Shown: piece by piece, positions 44,488 to 53,492 of the stretch
Numbering within the stretch: position 1 is the stretch's first letter
Layout: each line of letters opens with the position of its first letter
Source: an uncultured Acetatifactor sp.
GTDB lineage: Bacteria; Bacillota; Clostridia; Lachnospirales; Lachnospiraceae
Direction of reading: 5' to 3'
NCBI GenBank assembly: GCA_947624245.1
Contig: CANQJL010000006.1
Location: forward strand, 1-64,000
Length of the DNA: 64,000 bases
Translations under genes and position numbers: made by a program
The notes under the pieces: generated by a model
Told to the model about the DNA's origin: nothing
Database searches by the model: none
Seen by the model: only the letters and a program-made list of their open reading frames with translations

Positions 44488-45150
44488 ATGAAAAGGACGG
44501 AGAATATGCCGGATTCCTACCGCGTGCTGTTGGAGGGCGGCCAGGGCGAGTACGTGGAGAAAAAATCCCGCTTCATCGCCACGATCCGCAAATGCGAGAG
44601 CGAGGAGGAGGCCGCGGCTTTCCTGGAGGAAATGAAGAAAAAGTATTGGGACGCAAGACATAACTGCTCGGCTTACTGTATCGGAGCGAGAGGAGAGATG
44701 ACCCGCTGCAGCGACGACGGGGAACCCGCCGGCACGGCAGGGCGCCCGATGCTGGAGGTATTGCTGGGCGAGGGGATCCGCAACGCTGCGGTAGTGGTGA
44801 CCAGATATTTCGGCGGCGTGCTGCTCGGGACAGGAGGATTGGTGCGGGCCTACACCCGGGCGGTGCAGGAGGGGCTGAAGAACTGTGTGACCGGCAGAAT
44901 GTGCAGGGGCTTCGAGGTGGAGGTGCGCACCGACTATAACGGTATCGGCAAGATCCTGTATCTGCTGGGAAATGCCGGAATAGAACCCGTCTCCGAAGAC
45001 TATGCAGACAGGGTGACGCTGCGCCTGAATGTGGCGGCGGACAGGGCAGCGTCCCTGCGCGGGCAGATGGAGGACGCAACGGGCGGAAAAGTCGATTTTA
45101 TCGCACAAAAAGAGATTTATTTCGTTGACAAAGAACCGTTTGCAGGCTAG
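44488..45150 (+). CDS. YigZ/IMPACT family protein
   Basis: 220 residues. The N-terminal UPF0029/IMPACT domain is clear: EKKSRFIATIRKCESEEEA, WDARHNCSAYCIG, CSDDGEPAGTAGRPMLEVL and VVVTRYFGGVLLGTGGLVRAY. A C-terminal DUF1949-like ferredoxin fold follows. The function in bacteria is unsettled (links to translation or proline peptidase are reported for relatives). Confidence 0.93.
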   Translation: MKRTENMPDSYRVLLEGGQGEYVEKKSRFIATIRKCESEEEAAAFLEEMKKKYWDARHNCSAYCIGARGEMTRCSDDGEPAGTAGRPMLEVLLGEGIRNAAVVVTRYFGGVLLGTGGLVRAYTRAVQEGLKNCVTGRMCRGFEVEVRTDYNGIGKILYLLGNAGIEPVSEDYADRVTLRLNVAADRAASLRGQMEDATGGKVDFIAQKEIYFVDKEPFAG

Positions 45151-45193
45151 AATTAGATTTGAGTCCAAAGCATTTTGAAAGGTGGTGGTTTTC

Positions 45194-45334
45194 ATGAAGA
45201 GCAAGCAGATCAGTTCCGACAACCCTCTTCCGGGTCGAAGTAGCATGAGCCTCTGCGCTCAATTTCAGAAAAAACCATTCAAGGAGAAGTGCTATGGAGA
45301 AACTAGAAAGGCAGGAGCTTCAGGAGCTCCTTGA
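45194..45334 (+). CDS. possible leader peptide overlapping mgtE
   Basis: ATG 45194 has a good ribosome site (AAAGGTGG) and opens a 46-codon frame ending at 45334, 41 bases inside mgtE in another frame. The peptide starts MKSKQISSDNPLPGRSS. Such an arrangement could couple or regulate mgtE translation, but there is no homology evidence and it could be chance. Confidence 0.3.
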   Translation: MKSKQISSDNPLPGRSSMSLCAQFQKKPFKEKCYGETRKAGASGAP

Positions 45335-46640
45335 CGCCAAGCAGTACACCAAGCTTCGCCAGCTTCTGTCCGAGATGAATGAGGCTGATGTGGCGGCTCT
45401 CTTGGAGGAGCTGGAGGCGGAAGCGCTGGTGAAAGTCTTTCGCATTCTGCCTAAGGATCTGGCGGCAGATGTTTTTTCCTATTTGGAATTTGAGAGCCAG
45501 CAGCTTGTCATCACCTCCCTGTCGGATCGGGAGGCGGCAAATGTCATCGACAATCTGATGGCGGACGATGCCGTCGATCTGTTGGAGGAGATGCCCGCCA
45601 ACGTGGTGGATAAGCTTCTGGAGAACGCAAGGCCGGATACACGTCAGGCCATCAATCATCTGCTGCGGTATCCGGAGGATTCCGCCGGCAGCATTATGAC
45701 GGTGGAGTATGTTGCGTTAAAGCAGACTCTGACGGTGGCGCAGGCCATTGAGCGTATCCGCGCCGTGGGACTGGACAGCGAGACCATCAATATCTGTTAT
45801 GTGCTGGATTCCACGCGGCGGCTGGTGGGTACGGTGGCGCTTCGGTATCTGCTGCTCAGCGATGCGGACGAGATCATCGGCGATATCATGCATGAGAACG
45901 TGATTTCCATCAATACGCTGATGGATCAGGAGCAGGTGGCGGCGCAATTTAAAAAATATGACTTTACCTCCATGCCCGTGGTGGACAACGAGGACCGAAT
46001 GGTGGGAATCATCACCGTGGACGATATCGTGGATATCCTGGAGGAGGAGACCACGGAGGATATGGAGAAGATGGCGGCTATCGTGCCCAGCGACAAGCCC
46101 TATATGCGTATGTCCGTGGGGGAGACCTATAAAAAGCGGATTCCCTGGCTGCTGCTTCTGATGGTGTCAGCCACCTTCACCGGAGCCATCATCAGCTCCT
46201 TTGAAGATGCGCTGAGCGTATATGCGGCGCTGATCGCATTTATTCCCATGCTCATGGACACGGGAGGAAATGCCGGCGGACAGGCCAGCGTTACCGTGAT
46301 CCGCGGCCTGTCTCTGGGGGAGATTACCTACAGGGACGTGCCGAAGGTGATCTGGAAGGAGGTCCGCGTGGCCGTGCTGTGCGGTCTGACGCTGGCGGCG
46401 GCCAACTTTGCGAAGCTGATGCTGTTCGACCGCGTGGGCGTGCTCGTGGCGCTGACGGTGTGCCTGACTTTGCTGGTGGCTGTGCTGATGGCCATGCTGG
46501 TGGGGTGTCTGCTGCCTGTGGGCGCGAAGCGGCTGGGATTCGATCCGGCTGTGATGGCGAGCCCTTTTATAACCACCATCGTAGATGCACTTTCGCTTTT
46601 GGTGTATTTCAGGGTGGCGACTCTGGTGCTCGGAATCTGA
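45294..46640 (+). CDS. mgtE: MgtE-type magnesium transporter
   Basis: 448 residues. Cytoplasmic N domain (about 1-125), paired CBS domains (about 130-250: IMTVEYVALKQTLTVAQAIERI, DYTSMPVV-type core), a linking helix, and five membrane helices from about 280, with PMLMDTGGNAGGQASVTVIRGLSLGEI, where the pore Asp lies. Mg2+ binding by the N and CBS parts closes the channel. No M-box riboswitch was recognised upstream. Confidence 0.94.
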   Translation: MEKLERQELQELLDAKQYTKLRQLLSEMNEADVAALLEELEAEALVKVFRILPKDLAADVFSYLEFESQQLVITSLSDREAANVIDNLMADDAVDLLEEMPANVVDKLLENARPDTRQAINHLLRYPEDSAGSIMTVEYVALKQTLTVAQAIERIRAVGLDSETINICYVLDSTRRLVGTVALRYLLLSDADEIIGDIMHENVISINTLMDQEQVAAQFKKYDFTSMPVVDNEDRMVGIITVDDIVDILEEETTEDMEKMAAIVPSDKPYMRMSVGETYKKRIPWLLLLMVSATFTGAIISSFEDALSVYAALIAFIPMLMDTGGNAGGQASVTVIRGLSLGEITYRDVPKVIWKEVRVAVLCGLTLAAANFAKLMLFDRVGVLVALTVCLTLLVAVLMAMLVGCLLPVGAKRLGFDPAVMASPFITTIVDALSLLVYFRVATLVLGI

Positions 46641-46662
46641 CGGGCGGAAGAAGGCGTAAATT

Positions 46663-47949
46663 GTGGAATATTTGACGATCTTTACCTTTGTAATGCTGAT
46701 GATAACGCTGATCAGTCTCCTGAATGAGCGTTTTTTCCATATGCCGAACGATATTGCGCTGCTCGTATTCTCCCTTGTGATCTGCGGCGTGCTGGGCGTT
46801 GTCAACCGATTCTTTTCCCCGGCGCTTCTCGGCGGCTTTCTGGAAATGTTTCGGGATTTTCGGTTCGAGACGTACCTTCTGGACGGCGTGCTCTGCTACA
46901 TGCTCTTTGCCGGGGCGGGTCAGGTGCATTTCAACAAATTTACCGTGAACTTAAAGAACATTACCCTGCTGTCGCTGGCGGCCACCGCCGTGTCGGCGAT
47001 TCTCTACGGTCTGCTGTTCTATGGGGCGTTCCTGCTTTTGGGTAAAGCCATGAACGTCTGGGTCTGCATCTTGCTAGGGTGCATTGTCGCGCCGACGGAT
47101 CCCATTGCGGCTACCGGCATCATGAATAAACTGGGACTTTCCAAGAATATCACCACCATCATCGAGAGCGAATCCCTGTTCAACGACGGAATGGGCGTGG
47201 TGCTGTTCGCCTTCGTCAAGAGCATTCTCACCAACATGGGGCAGGAGAACTTCCTGTTCCTGATGGTCAGGGAGGCTTTTGGGGCGGCTGTGGTGGCGTT
47301 TGTCCTCTCGGCGTGCCTGTTTGCTCTGGTCAAAAGGACGAGAGAGCCCTCCAATCATATTTTCCTCAGCGTTCTGACGGTGTCGTCCGCCTATCTGATC
47401 TGCGAGGTGTGCGGCTTTTCCGGCGCGATCGCTTCCGTCGTCTGCGGCATGTATTTCTCCTACCATATGGACAAACTGCGGGGCTACCGTCAGGTGGTGG
47501 ACCCCGAGGATATCTACGATCACTTCTGGGAGGTGGTGGATCACCTGCTCAACAGCGTCCTGTTCATACTGATCGGCTTTTCTGCACTGCGCCTGCGATT
47601 CGATCTGGACATGCTGCTGACCGCGGCGGTAACGATCCTCTGCTCCCTGATTGCCAGAGCGGTGGGCGTCTTTCTTCCCTCCAGGCTGGGCTCCGGCCGG
47701 AAGATACCGGGCGGCTACAATCTGTGGGAATATGTCCTGCTCATGACCTGGAGCGCCCTGAAGGGCGGACTCTCTCTGGCGTTAGTCTTAAGCACGCGGG
47801 AATTTCTTCCGGAGGAGGTCTACAAAATCCTGCTGAATGCGGTGTATATGACAATCCTGTTCACCGTCATCGTGCAGGGCCTGACTACACGGAAAATGTA
47901 TCGTTTCATAGAGCGCCATAAGGCGGCGCGAATCAGAAAAGGAGAGTAA
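46663..47949 (+). CDS. CPA1-family Na+/H+ (or K+/H+) antiporter
   Basis: 428 residues from GTG 46663 (GAAGAAGG ahead), with about 12 membrane helices. Family sites: GCIVAPTDPIAATGIMNKLGL, SESLFNDGMGVVLFAFV, and TWSALKGGLSLALVLS. There is no large cytoplasmic tail. The following trkA-like gene starts four bases later, which suggests that the RCK protein regulates this antiporter. Confidence 0.93.
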   Translation: MEYLTIFTFVMLMITLISLLNERFFHMPNDIALLVFSLVICGVLGVVNRFFSPALLGGFLEMFRDFRFETYLLDGVLCYMLFAGAGQVHFNKFTVNLKNITLLSLAATAVSAILYGLLFYGAFLLLGKAMNVWVCILLGCIVAPTDPIAATGIMNKLGLSKNITTIIESESLFNDGMGVVLFAFVKSILTNMGQENFLFLMVREAFGAAVVAFVLSACLFALVKRTREPSNHIFLSVLTVSSAYLICEVCGFSGAIASVVCGMYFSYHMDKLRGYRQVVDPEDIYDHFWEVVDHLLNSVLFILIGFSALRLRFDLDMLLTAAVTILCSLIARAVGVFLPSRLGSGRKIPGGYNLWEYVLLMTWSALKGGLSLALVLSTREFLPEEVYKILLNAVYMTILFTVIVQGLTTRKMYRFIERHKAARIRKGE

Positions 47950-47953
47950 GCAC

Positions 47954-49315
47954 ATGCGGATCATAATCGTGGGATCGGGGAGAAGCTGTGAGCTGCTGGT
48001 CCGCCAGATGGAGAAAAGCGAGCACGACATCATCGTGGTGGATAAGAATCGGGAAGTGGTAGACGCCATCACGGATAAATACAGTGTCAACGGGGTATGC
48101 GGCAGCGGCGCTTCCAGAGAGGTGCTGCTGGCGGCCGGCGCGGACAGCGCCGATATTCTCATCAGTCTGACGCCCGTGGACGAGATCAACCTGTTGGCCT
48201 GCTCCATGGCAAAGTATCTCGGCACCGGCTATGCGGCGGCCAGAATCACCGGGGAAGACCTCCTGAAGGACGTTCCCTATCTCTTGGAAAAATTCAGTGT
48301 GGACTATATTTTGAATCCCAAGCAGATCTTTGCGGAGGCGCTGGCGGAGCAGGTCTTCTTTAACGCCGTGAACCGCGTGGAGACCGTGCTGGATTCCCAT
48401 GCGCTGCTGGCGGAGATTGTTGTGGAGCGGGACAGCATCTTAAATCATGCGATGCTTCAGGATATCAAGCCCGTGTTGAACACCGATTTTCTTGTCTTCG
48501 GCGTCTTGCGGAAGGACAGTATCCAGATCCCGCGGGGCAATTTTGTCCTGCAGGAGGGGGATATTGTGGGGATCATTGCGGAACAGCATAATATGCAGGC
48601 AATCCTCTCGAGGGTGGCTTTGGTCTGCAGGCCGGTGCGCTCCGTCATGCTGGTGGGCTGCGGCGAGATTGCCAAGATACTGGCCGAAACTCTGCTTCGC
48701 CAGAAGGTCAAAGTCACCTTTGTGGACAATGTCAGAGAGCGGTGCGCAGAGCTGATGGAGATGTTTCCCGGCTCCGCCGTGGTCTACGGCGACGGAAAGG
48801 AAGTGGAGCTGCTGGAGGAGGCGGGTATCCGAAAGAACGACGCCTGCATCTGCCTGACGGGCAGCGACGAGACTAATCTGCTGATCTCCCTGATCGCCTG
48901 GAGCAACGGGATCCATAACATCATAGCCAGGATCGGTTCCGACGCCTATGACAAGATTCTCCGGAAGGTGACGATCAATGTGACCATGTCGCCGGACAAG
49001 CTGACGGCGGGAAAGCTGATGGATCATATCCAGTCCCTCAAGAGCGGTCATAACGGCACGAACAGCCGCTCTTACAGCCTCGGGCCGGGAATGTTCAAGG
49101 TCTGCGAGGTCATCGTGCCCCGAAGCTTCGACCGGTGCAACGTGGCGCTGATGTCGGACAGGCTGAAACTGAAAAAGGGCCTGATCATCGGCGTGATCCA
49201 GAGAGGGGAGGAGACGATCATTCCCAAGGGGAGCGACGTCCTCAAGGCAGATGACAGGCTGTTCGTGATATCTGACGGCAATACGTTCGTCCGCTCTGTG
49301 GGCGATATTTTCTGA
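47954..49315 (+). CDS. TrkA-type RCK regulator (second copy)
   Basis: 453 residues, the same two-unit design as the TrkA at 30097-31458 but clearly divergent. The first nucleotide motif reads IIIVGSGRSCELL and the second VMLVGCGEIAKIL, both lacking the third Gly of the classic motif, so nucleotide binding may be altered. Tightly linked to the CPA1 antiporter and far from trkH. It may gate the antiporter or an unlinked TrkH. Confidence 0.88.
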   Translation: MRIIIVGSGRSCELLVRQMEKSEHDIIVVDKNREVVDAITDKYSVNGVCGSGASREVLLAAGADSADILISLTPVDEINLLACSMAKYLGTGYAAARITGEDLLKDVPYLLEKFSVDYILNPKQIFAEALAEQVFFNAVNRVETVLDSHALLAEIVVERDSILNHAMLQDIKPVLNTDFLVFGVLRKDSIQIPRGNFVLQEGDIVGIIAEQHNMQAILSRVALVCRPVRSVMLVGCGEIAKILAETLLRQKVKVTFVDNVRERCAELMEMFPGSAVVYGDGKEVELLEEAGIRKNDACICLTGSDETNLLISLIAWSNGIHNIIARIGSDAYDKILRKVTINVTMSPDKLTAGKLMDHIQSLKSGHNGTNSRSYSLGPGMFKVCEVIVPRSFDRCNVALMSDRLKLKKGLIIGVIQRGEETIIPKGSDVLKADDRLFVISDGNTFVRSVGDIF

Positions 49316-49336
49316 AGCGGATACGCGCGCTGACGG

Positions 49337-49366
49337 GAGGTAGTATGAAAATGCTACCTCTTTTTG
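49337..49366 (+). terminator. terminator after the second trkA
   Basis: GAGGTAG (49337-49343) pairs with CTACCTC (49354-49360), followed by TTTTT. Confidence 0.82.
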
Positions 49367-49550
49367 TATTTGGTAGTATGGAAAAAGCCCAAACAGCTAT
49401 GCTAACATGGAGATACCTGCAGGAAAGGAAACGGCTTTGGGCTGCGCCGGAAACAGTTCAAGCTATGCGGCGACAGCTTTAGGTTGCGTTTTGTCGGAAA
49501 ATTTTGCTGAAAATTAAGGACATGGTAAGTTCTCAGGAGGAGGTAAGAGT

Positions 49551-50300
49551 ATGATGAGGTTTGTAAAAAGGATAAAAGCAGGCGCGAAGAACAGAATGTG
49601 GCTGTATCTGCCGGGCGCGGCGGTGTTCCTCATCGCCCTGATGGCGGTGAATGCGGGAGGTCCGGCCGGACTGTACCGCTATTTTAACGGGCCGCTGCTG
49701 CTGTGGCTTACGCTGTTCTTTCTGTTCCTCATGGCAGTGACCGGAATCGGAAAGGATCTGATAAGCGGCCTTCGGATCGTATTTGCCCGAAGAAAGGGCG
49801 TCACCCGCATGGAGCTGCAGAGGGCGGCAGGGGCCATGGGAGCCGCTGTCAAAGTGGTGGTGCTGGAGGGCGTGATCGCCGTGGGATTTCGCATGGTAGA
49901 TGCGCTTTATGACATGGTACCCTTGGAGCAATTGTTGGGGTCTATTGCCAATACGCTGTTTTTGAGCTTGGTATATTGGGCCGTTTTTTCTCTGGTATTG
50001 ATTCCGCTGCGCGTTCGGCTGGAAAATATGGCGATCTCCTTCATGGAGGAGTCGGACGGGGAGGAAAAGGAGGAGCAGGACAGCCAGACGATTTATTTTC
50101 GGTTCCGGGCCATGAGCCTGACGGACAGGGAGGCGGAGGTGGCCAGACTGGCAAGCCTGGGGCTTTCCAACAAGGAGATCGGCCAGACCCTGTATATTTC
50201 CGATACCACGGTAAAAAAGCACATGACCCATATTCTGGAAAAGACGGGCTGCGGAAGCAGGGAGGAACTGACGGAGGCGGTGAAAGAACAAAAGGATTGA
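49551..50300 (+). CDS. membrane-anchored LuxR-type transcription regulator
   Basis: 249 residues. About four hydrophobic segments (17-37, 45-65, 98-118, 132-155) make an N-terminal membrane domain; a short acidic linker (SDGEEKEEQDSQ) leads to a LuxR/GerE helix-turn-helix (MSLTDREAEVARLASLGLSNKEIGQTLYISDTTVKKHMTHILEKTGCGSREEL). A one-component sensor bound to the membrane. AGGAGGAGGTAA precedes the start (ATG ATG). The last 39 bases of the gene are part of a direct repeat (see 50262). Confidence 0.87.
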   Translation: MMRFVKRIKAGAKNRMWLYLPGAAVFLIALMAVNAGGPAGLYRYFNGPLLLWLTLFFLFLMAVTGIGKDLISGLRIVFARRKGVTRMELQRAAGAMGAAVKVVVLEGVIAVGFRMVDALYDMVPLEQLLGSIANTLFLSLVYWAVFSLVLIPLRVRLENMAISFMEESDGEEKEEQDSQTIYFRFRAMSLTDREAEVARLASLGLSNKEIGQTLYISDTTVKKHMTHILEKTGCGSREELTEAVKEQKD

Positions 50301-50304
50301 TTTT
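50262..50304 (+). repeat. left copy of 43-bp direct repeat flanking the AlbA_2 gene
   Basis: Covers the last 39 bases of the LuxR-type gene plus TTTT. An almost identical copy (one mismatch in 43, G/A) stands at 52149-52191, 1887 bp further on. Confidence 0.92.
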
Positions 50305-50628
50305 TTCTACAGTGGCAATAGCGTGTATTTTAGTGATTCTTTTTTCGGTCCGGAGGACATTAACCAAGAATGCCAGAAAGGCAGATCGGTACAGAAACGC
50401 ATATCTTCTGTTGCGGTTTTTACAGGGACAGGCGCTGTTCGCAGACATATATTGCAAACCGGCTGTAACGGTGATAAAATGAAGGCGCGGATATGGAGAT
50501 GCTTTGTCTAAAAGGTGCGCAGTTTTTTGCGCGCCTTTTTAGGAAAAAGTTAGAAATAAGCATATTGGCTAATGGGAAAAATTATTAACAACTTTTATTG
50601 CAAATAGGAATCATAAGGAGTGAAAAGA
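50301..50628 (+). other. gap between the LuxR-type gene and the AlbA_2 gene
   Basis: No convincing gene. A stretch at about 50288-50482 reads as a hydrophobic segment plus basic tail (IFSTVAIACILVILFSV) but has no start or ribosome site of its own; it may be a gene remnant. A terminator is at 50512-50543, after which the DNA turns AT-rich up to the next gene. Confidence 0.5.
50512..50543 (+). terminator. terminator upstream of the AlbA_2 gene
   Basis: AAAGGTGCGCA pairs with TGCGCGCCTTT (11 bp with one G-U), followed by TT; ends the transcript from the LuxR side. Confidence 0.82.
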
Positions 50629-52089
50629 TTGAACGAAAAAGAATTACTGGAAATTATAGAAAAAGGCGAGTGTCATACGACTGAGTTCAAGAAATCCACA
50701 ACAGATATCACAAAGGATGTTTATGAAAGTATCTGTGCATTTTCTAATCGAGATGGCGGGCATGTTTTTTTAGGTGTAAAAGATAATGGGGAGATACTTG
50801 GTATAGAACCTAATTGCATTGAAAAAATGAAGAAAGATTTTGTAACTGCAATTAATAATGCAAACAAAATGTACCCACCGCTGTTTTTAACACCTGTAGA
50901 GCATGAACTTCATGGAAGAAAAGTACTGTATATTTATGTTCCGGTTGGTACGCAGGTAAGCAGATGCTCTGGTCGGATATATGATAGAAGTAATGAATCC
51001 GATATTGATATTACAGATAATGAAGAACTTGTGTACAAATTGTATGCGAGAAAACAGGGGACCTATTTTGTAAATAAGGTATTTTCAAAATGGGGAATGG
51101 ATGTACTTCGTCCCGACTTAATAGAACGAGCTAGAAAAATGACTCGTGCAAGAAGCAACAATCATCCTTGGTTGTCAATGGACGATGAGGAGTTGTTAAG
51201 AAGTGCAGGACTTATTTTGTTGGATCATGAAAGTAGAAGAGAGGGAATTACACTGGCAGCGATTCTGCTATTTGGAAAAGATACAACTATTATGTCGGCG
51301 CTTCCACAGCATAAAACGGATATGATTTTTCGGGTACAGAATTTGGACAGGTACGATGACAGAGATGTGATTGTAACTAATTTGCTGGATAGCTATGACA
51401 GAATGAGTGAGTTTGCAAAGAAACATTTGAATGATCCATTTGTTTTAGATGGAATGCAGTCTGTCAGTGCGCGAGATGCAATTTTGAGGGAAATTATATC
51501 TAACAGTTTGGCGCATAGAGATTATTCAAGCGGTTATGTGGCAAAAATGGTAATTGAGAAAGACCGGATATTTGCGGAGAATAGTAACAAAACGCATGGA
51601 TATGGGAATTTAAATTTGAATACATTTGAGCCATTTCCTAAAAATCCTGCAATCTCTAAGGTGTTTAGGGAAATCGGTCTTGCCGACGAGTTGGGTTCTG
51701 GTATGCGGAATACTTATAAATTTACCAAGTTGTATTCCGGCGGCATTCCGCAGTTTGTAGAAGGTGATATTTTTAAAACAGTGATTCCGCTGAATGAAAC
51801 TGCTACAATGAAATCTGGTCCAAAGGCTAGTGACCAAGTCAGTGACCAAGTCAGTGACCAAGTCAGTGATCAAGTCAGTGATCAAGTCGGAAGTGGTGTA
51901 GTTGTAGAAAAGATACTTGAATTTTGTAAAACAGCAAGAACCAAGAAGGAGATTTCCGAATATATAGGTTATAAAAATTTAACCTATATGACAAGAACTT
52001 ATATTAAGCCATTATTGGAAAGTGGTAAGTTGGCATATACAATACCGGAGAAACCGCAGAGCAGGTTACAGAAGTATGTAACGAAATAG
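50629..52089 (+). CDS. AlbA_2 (Schlafen-like) domain ATP-binding protein
   Basis: 486 residues. TTG 50629 has AAGGAG eight bases ahead; GTG 50620 overlaps that site. Domains: AlbA_2 putative nucleic-acid-binding domain (about 5-130, GECHTTEFKKSTTD, SNRDGGHVFLGVKDNGEILG); GHKL-like ATPase part (about 270-390, SARDAILREIISNSLAHRDYSSG, GLADELGSGMRN); a five-fold DQVS repeat (about 401-420); and a C-terminal winged helix (ILEFCKTARTKKEISEYIG). Such proteins are common in accessory and defence-rich regions. The AT-rich codon use differs sharply from the neighbours, and 43-bp repeats flank it, suggesting transfer. Confidence 0.88.
   Translation: MNEKELLEIIEKGECHTTEFKKSTTDITKDVYESICAFSNRDGGHVFLGVKDNGEILGIEPNCIEKMKKDFVTAINNANKMYPPLFLTPVEHELHGRKVLYIYVPVGTQVSRCSGRIYDRSNESDIDITDNEELVYKLYARKQGTYFVNKVFSKWGMDVLRPDLIERARKMTRARSNNHPWLSMDDEELLRSAGLILLDHESRREGITLAAILLFGKDTTIMSALPQHKTDMIFRVQNLDRYDDRDVIVTNLLDSYDRMSEFAKKHLNDPFVLDGMQSVSARDAILREIISNSLAHRDYSSGYVAKMVIEKDRIFAENSNKTHGYGNLNLNTFEPFPKNPAISKVFREIGLADELGSGMRNTYKFTKLYSGGIPQFVEGDIFKTVIPLNETATMKSGPKASDQVSDQVSDQVSDQVSDQVGSGVVVEKILEFCKTARTKKEISEYIGYKNLTYMTRTYIKPLLESGKLAYTIPEKPQSRLQKYVTK
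51829..51888 (+). repeat. 12-bp tandem repeat encoding DQVS
   Basis: Five units of AGTGAYCAAGTC in frame inside the AlbA_2 gene. Confidence 0.95.
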
Positions 52090-52148
52090 TAAACAAACGA
52101 TAGAGGTGTTGCAGAATGAGTTTCAGATCAGCGTGAGCAGGAAAATCA

Positions 52149-52191
52149 GAGGAACTGACAGAGGCGGTGAAAGAACAAAAGGATTGATTTT
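52149..52191 (+). repeat. right copy of the 43-bp direct repeat
   Basis: Matches 50262-50304 with one mismatch; looser similarity (AGCAGG) extends a little to the left on both sides with a small gap. Here it is not part of a gene. Confidence 0.92.
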
Positions 52192-52218
52192 AGGTGCGGG
52201 AGAGCGTCCGAAAATACA

Positions 52219-52246
52219 TTGACAAACCGATGCGGGGGGGTATAAT
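52219..52246 (+). promoter_or_regulatory. promoter of the 52325 gene
   Basis: TTGACA 52219-52224, 16-base spacer with a run of eight G, TATAAT 52241-52246. Confidence 0.85.
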
Positions 52247-52324
52247 AATTTCTAAATGCCGGTAAAATGAGCAATGCTCGGTAGGCCGGCGGAATATACG
52301 CAATGACAAAGCGGAGGAAAAGTA

Positions 52325-53005
52325 ATGTATAAAGTAGCAAGAAATACCTGTATCGCTGTCCTGGTTCTGGTGCTTATCTTAATGTACGGAGGAAGCGCTA
52401 TCACGAAAATATCCTTTAGCCGGCCCGTGGATATTTATCAGGACCCTCTGACCGACGCGAGCCGTTTAAAGCGCGGACTTGCCATTCAGACAGAGCTTCC
52501 CATTCTGTTGGAGTGTTTTGGCACGGAAACATCGACTCAGACGAACACTTACGATAATTCGACCTTGATAGGCGATGTCACTTATTATTACATCATGCCT
52601 GTAGCGGCAGGCGAAGAGCTCTATTACGTGGCGCTTGAAACAAGTCCAAAGAGCGATAATTACGATATGCTCAAGGAGCTCAGCCACGGCACAATGACCT
52701 CGACCGATGCGGAGCCGGTACCGATTACGGGCGGTCTGTTGACGTTAGATGACGAATTGTACAAATTCATGAAGCAGTGGTTTGAGGAGGCAGGGCTGTT
52801 TGAAAGCGAGGCAGACATTGAAAAATACGTATTGCCCCTTAAATTCAGCGAAGAGAATTATACGGTCAATAGGATAGTATTTTTCGTGGAGCTCACGATC
52901 GCCGTTGCCCTTTTGGCTGCGGTCATTCTTCTTTCGATCAAAGGGAAAAAGGCTGCGGAGAGCGCCCAAAAAACGGATTCCGCAGATCAGAATGCTCCCG
53001 TCTGA
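52325..53005 (+). CDS. two-helix membrane protein of unknown function
   Basis: 226 residues: one membrane helix near the start (about 8-27), an extracytoplasmic domain of about 150 residues (ELPILLECFGTETSTQTNTYD, YYYIMPVAAGEELYYVALET), and a second helix (about 181-202) with a short charged cytoplasmic tail. The gene lies 44 bases before an EamA-type gene. I do not recognise its family with confidence. Confidence 0.75.
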   Translation: MYKVARNTCIAVLVLVLILMYGGSAITKISFSRPVDIYQDPLTDASRLKRGLAIQTELPILLECFGTETSTQTNTYDNSTLIGDVTYYYIMPVAAGEELYYVALETSPKSDNYDMLKELSHGTMTSTDAEPVPITGGLLTLDDELYKFMKQWFEEAGLFESEADIEKYVLPLKFSEENYTVNRIVFFVELTIAVALLAAVILLSIKGKKAAESAQKTDSADQNAPV

Positions 53006-53048
53006 GCTGCGCTTATGCGGTTGAAAGCAGGGGAGGCTTGGTGCAGCG

Positions 53049-53462
53049 ATGTGGTTTTGGTTAGCGCTCGGCTCGGCGGTCTTTGCCGCGCTGACATCAA
53101 TCTTGGCAAAGATAGGAATTGAAGACGTCGGCTCCAACCTTGCCACGGCGATCCGCACAATGGTCGTTGTGGTCATGGCATGGGTCATGGTGTTCCTTAC
53201 GCATCAGCAGAGCGGTATCAGGTCGATCGGCACCAAAAGCTGGATTTTCCTGACCCTGTCCGGCCTTGCTACGGGGGCCTCTTGGCTATGCTATTACAGG
53301 GCTCTGCAGGTGGGAGAGGCGTCCAAGGTCGTCCCGATCGATAAGCTGTCCGTAGTCATTACCCTTGTGATGGCGTTCGTCTTTCTGCACGAAGAATTCA
53401 CGGCAAAATCAGTGATCGGCTGCATTCTGATCGGAGCGGGAACGCTGCTGATGGTGCTGTAG
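53049..53462 (+). CDS. EamA-family small membrane transporter
   Basis: 137 residues with four or five helices, one EamA unit rather than the usual two: WLALGSAVFAALTSILAKIGIEDVGSNLATAIRT and YYRALQVGEASKVVPIDKLSVVITLVMAFVFLHEEFTAKSVIG. Half-size members are thought to act as dimers. Substrate unknown. Confidence 0.9.
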   Translation: MWFWLALGSAVFAALTSILAKIGIEDVGSNLATAIRTMVVVVMAWVMVFLTHQQSGIRSIGTKSWIFLTLSGLATGASWLCYYRALQVGEASKVVPIDKLSVVITLVMAFVFLHEEFTAKSVIGCILIGAGTLLMVL

Positions 53463-53492
53463 GAAAATTTTGATAAAAAGTGAAATTTGTGG

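Noticed and set aside
45150..45293. M-box (Mg2+) riboswitch ahead of mgtE
   Set aside because: The gap is short and shows none of the conserved M-box segments that I know; no terminator is present.
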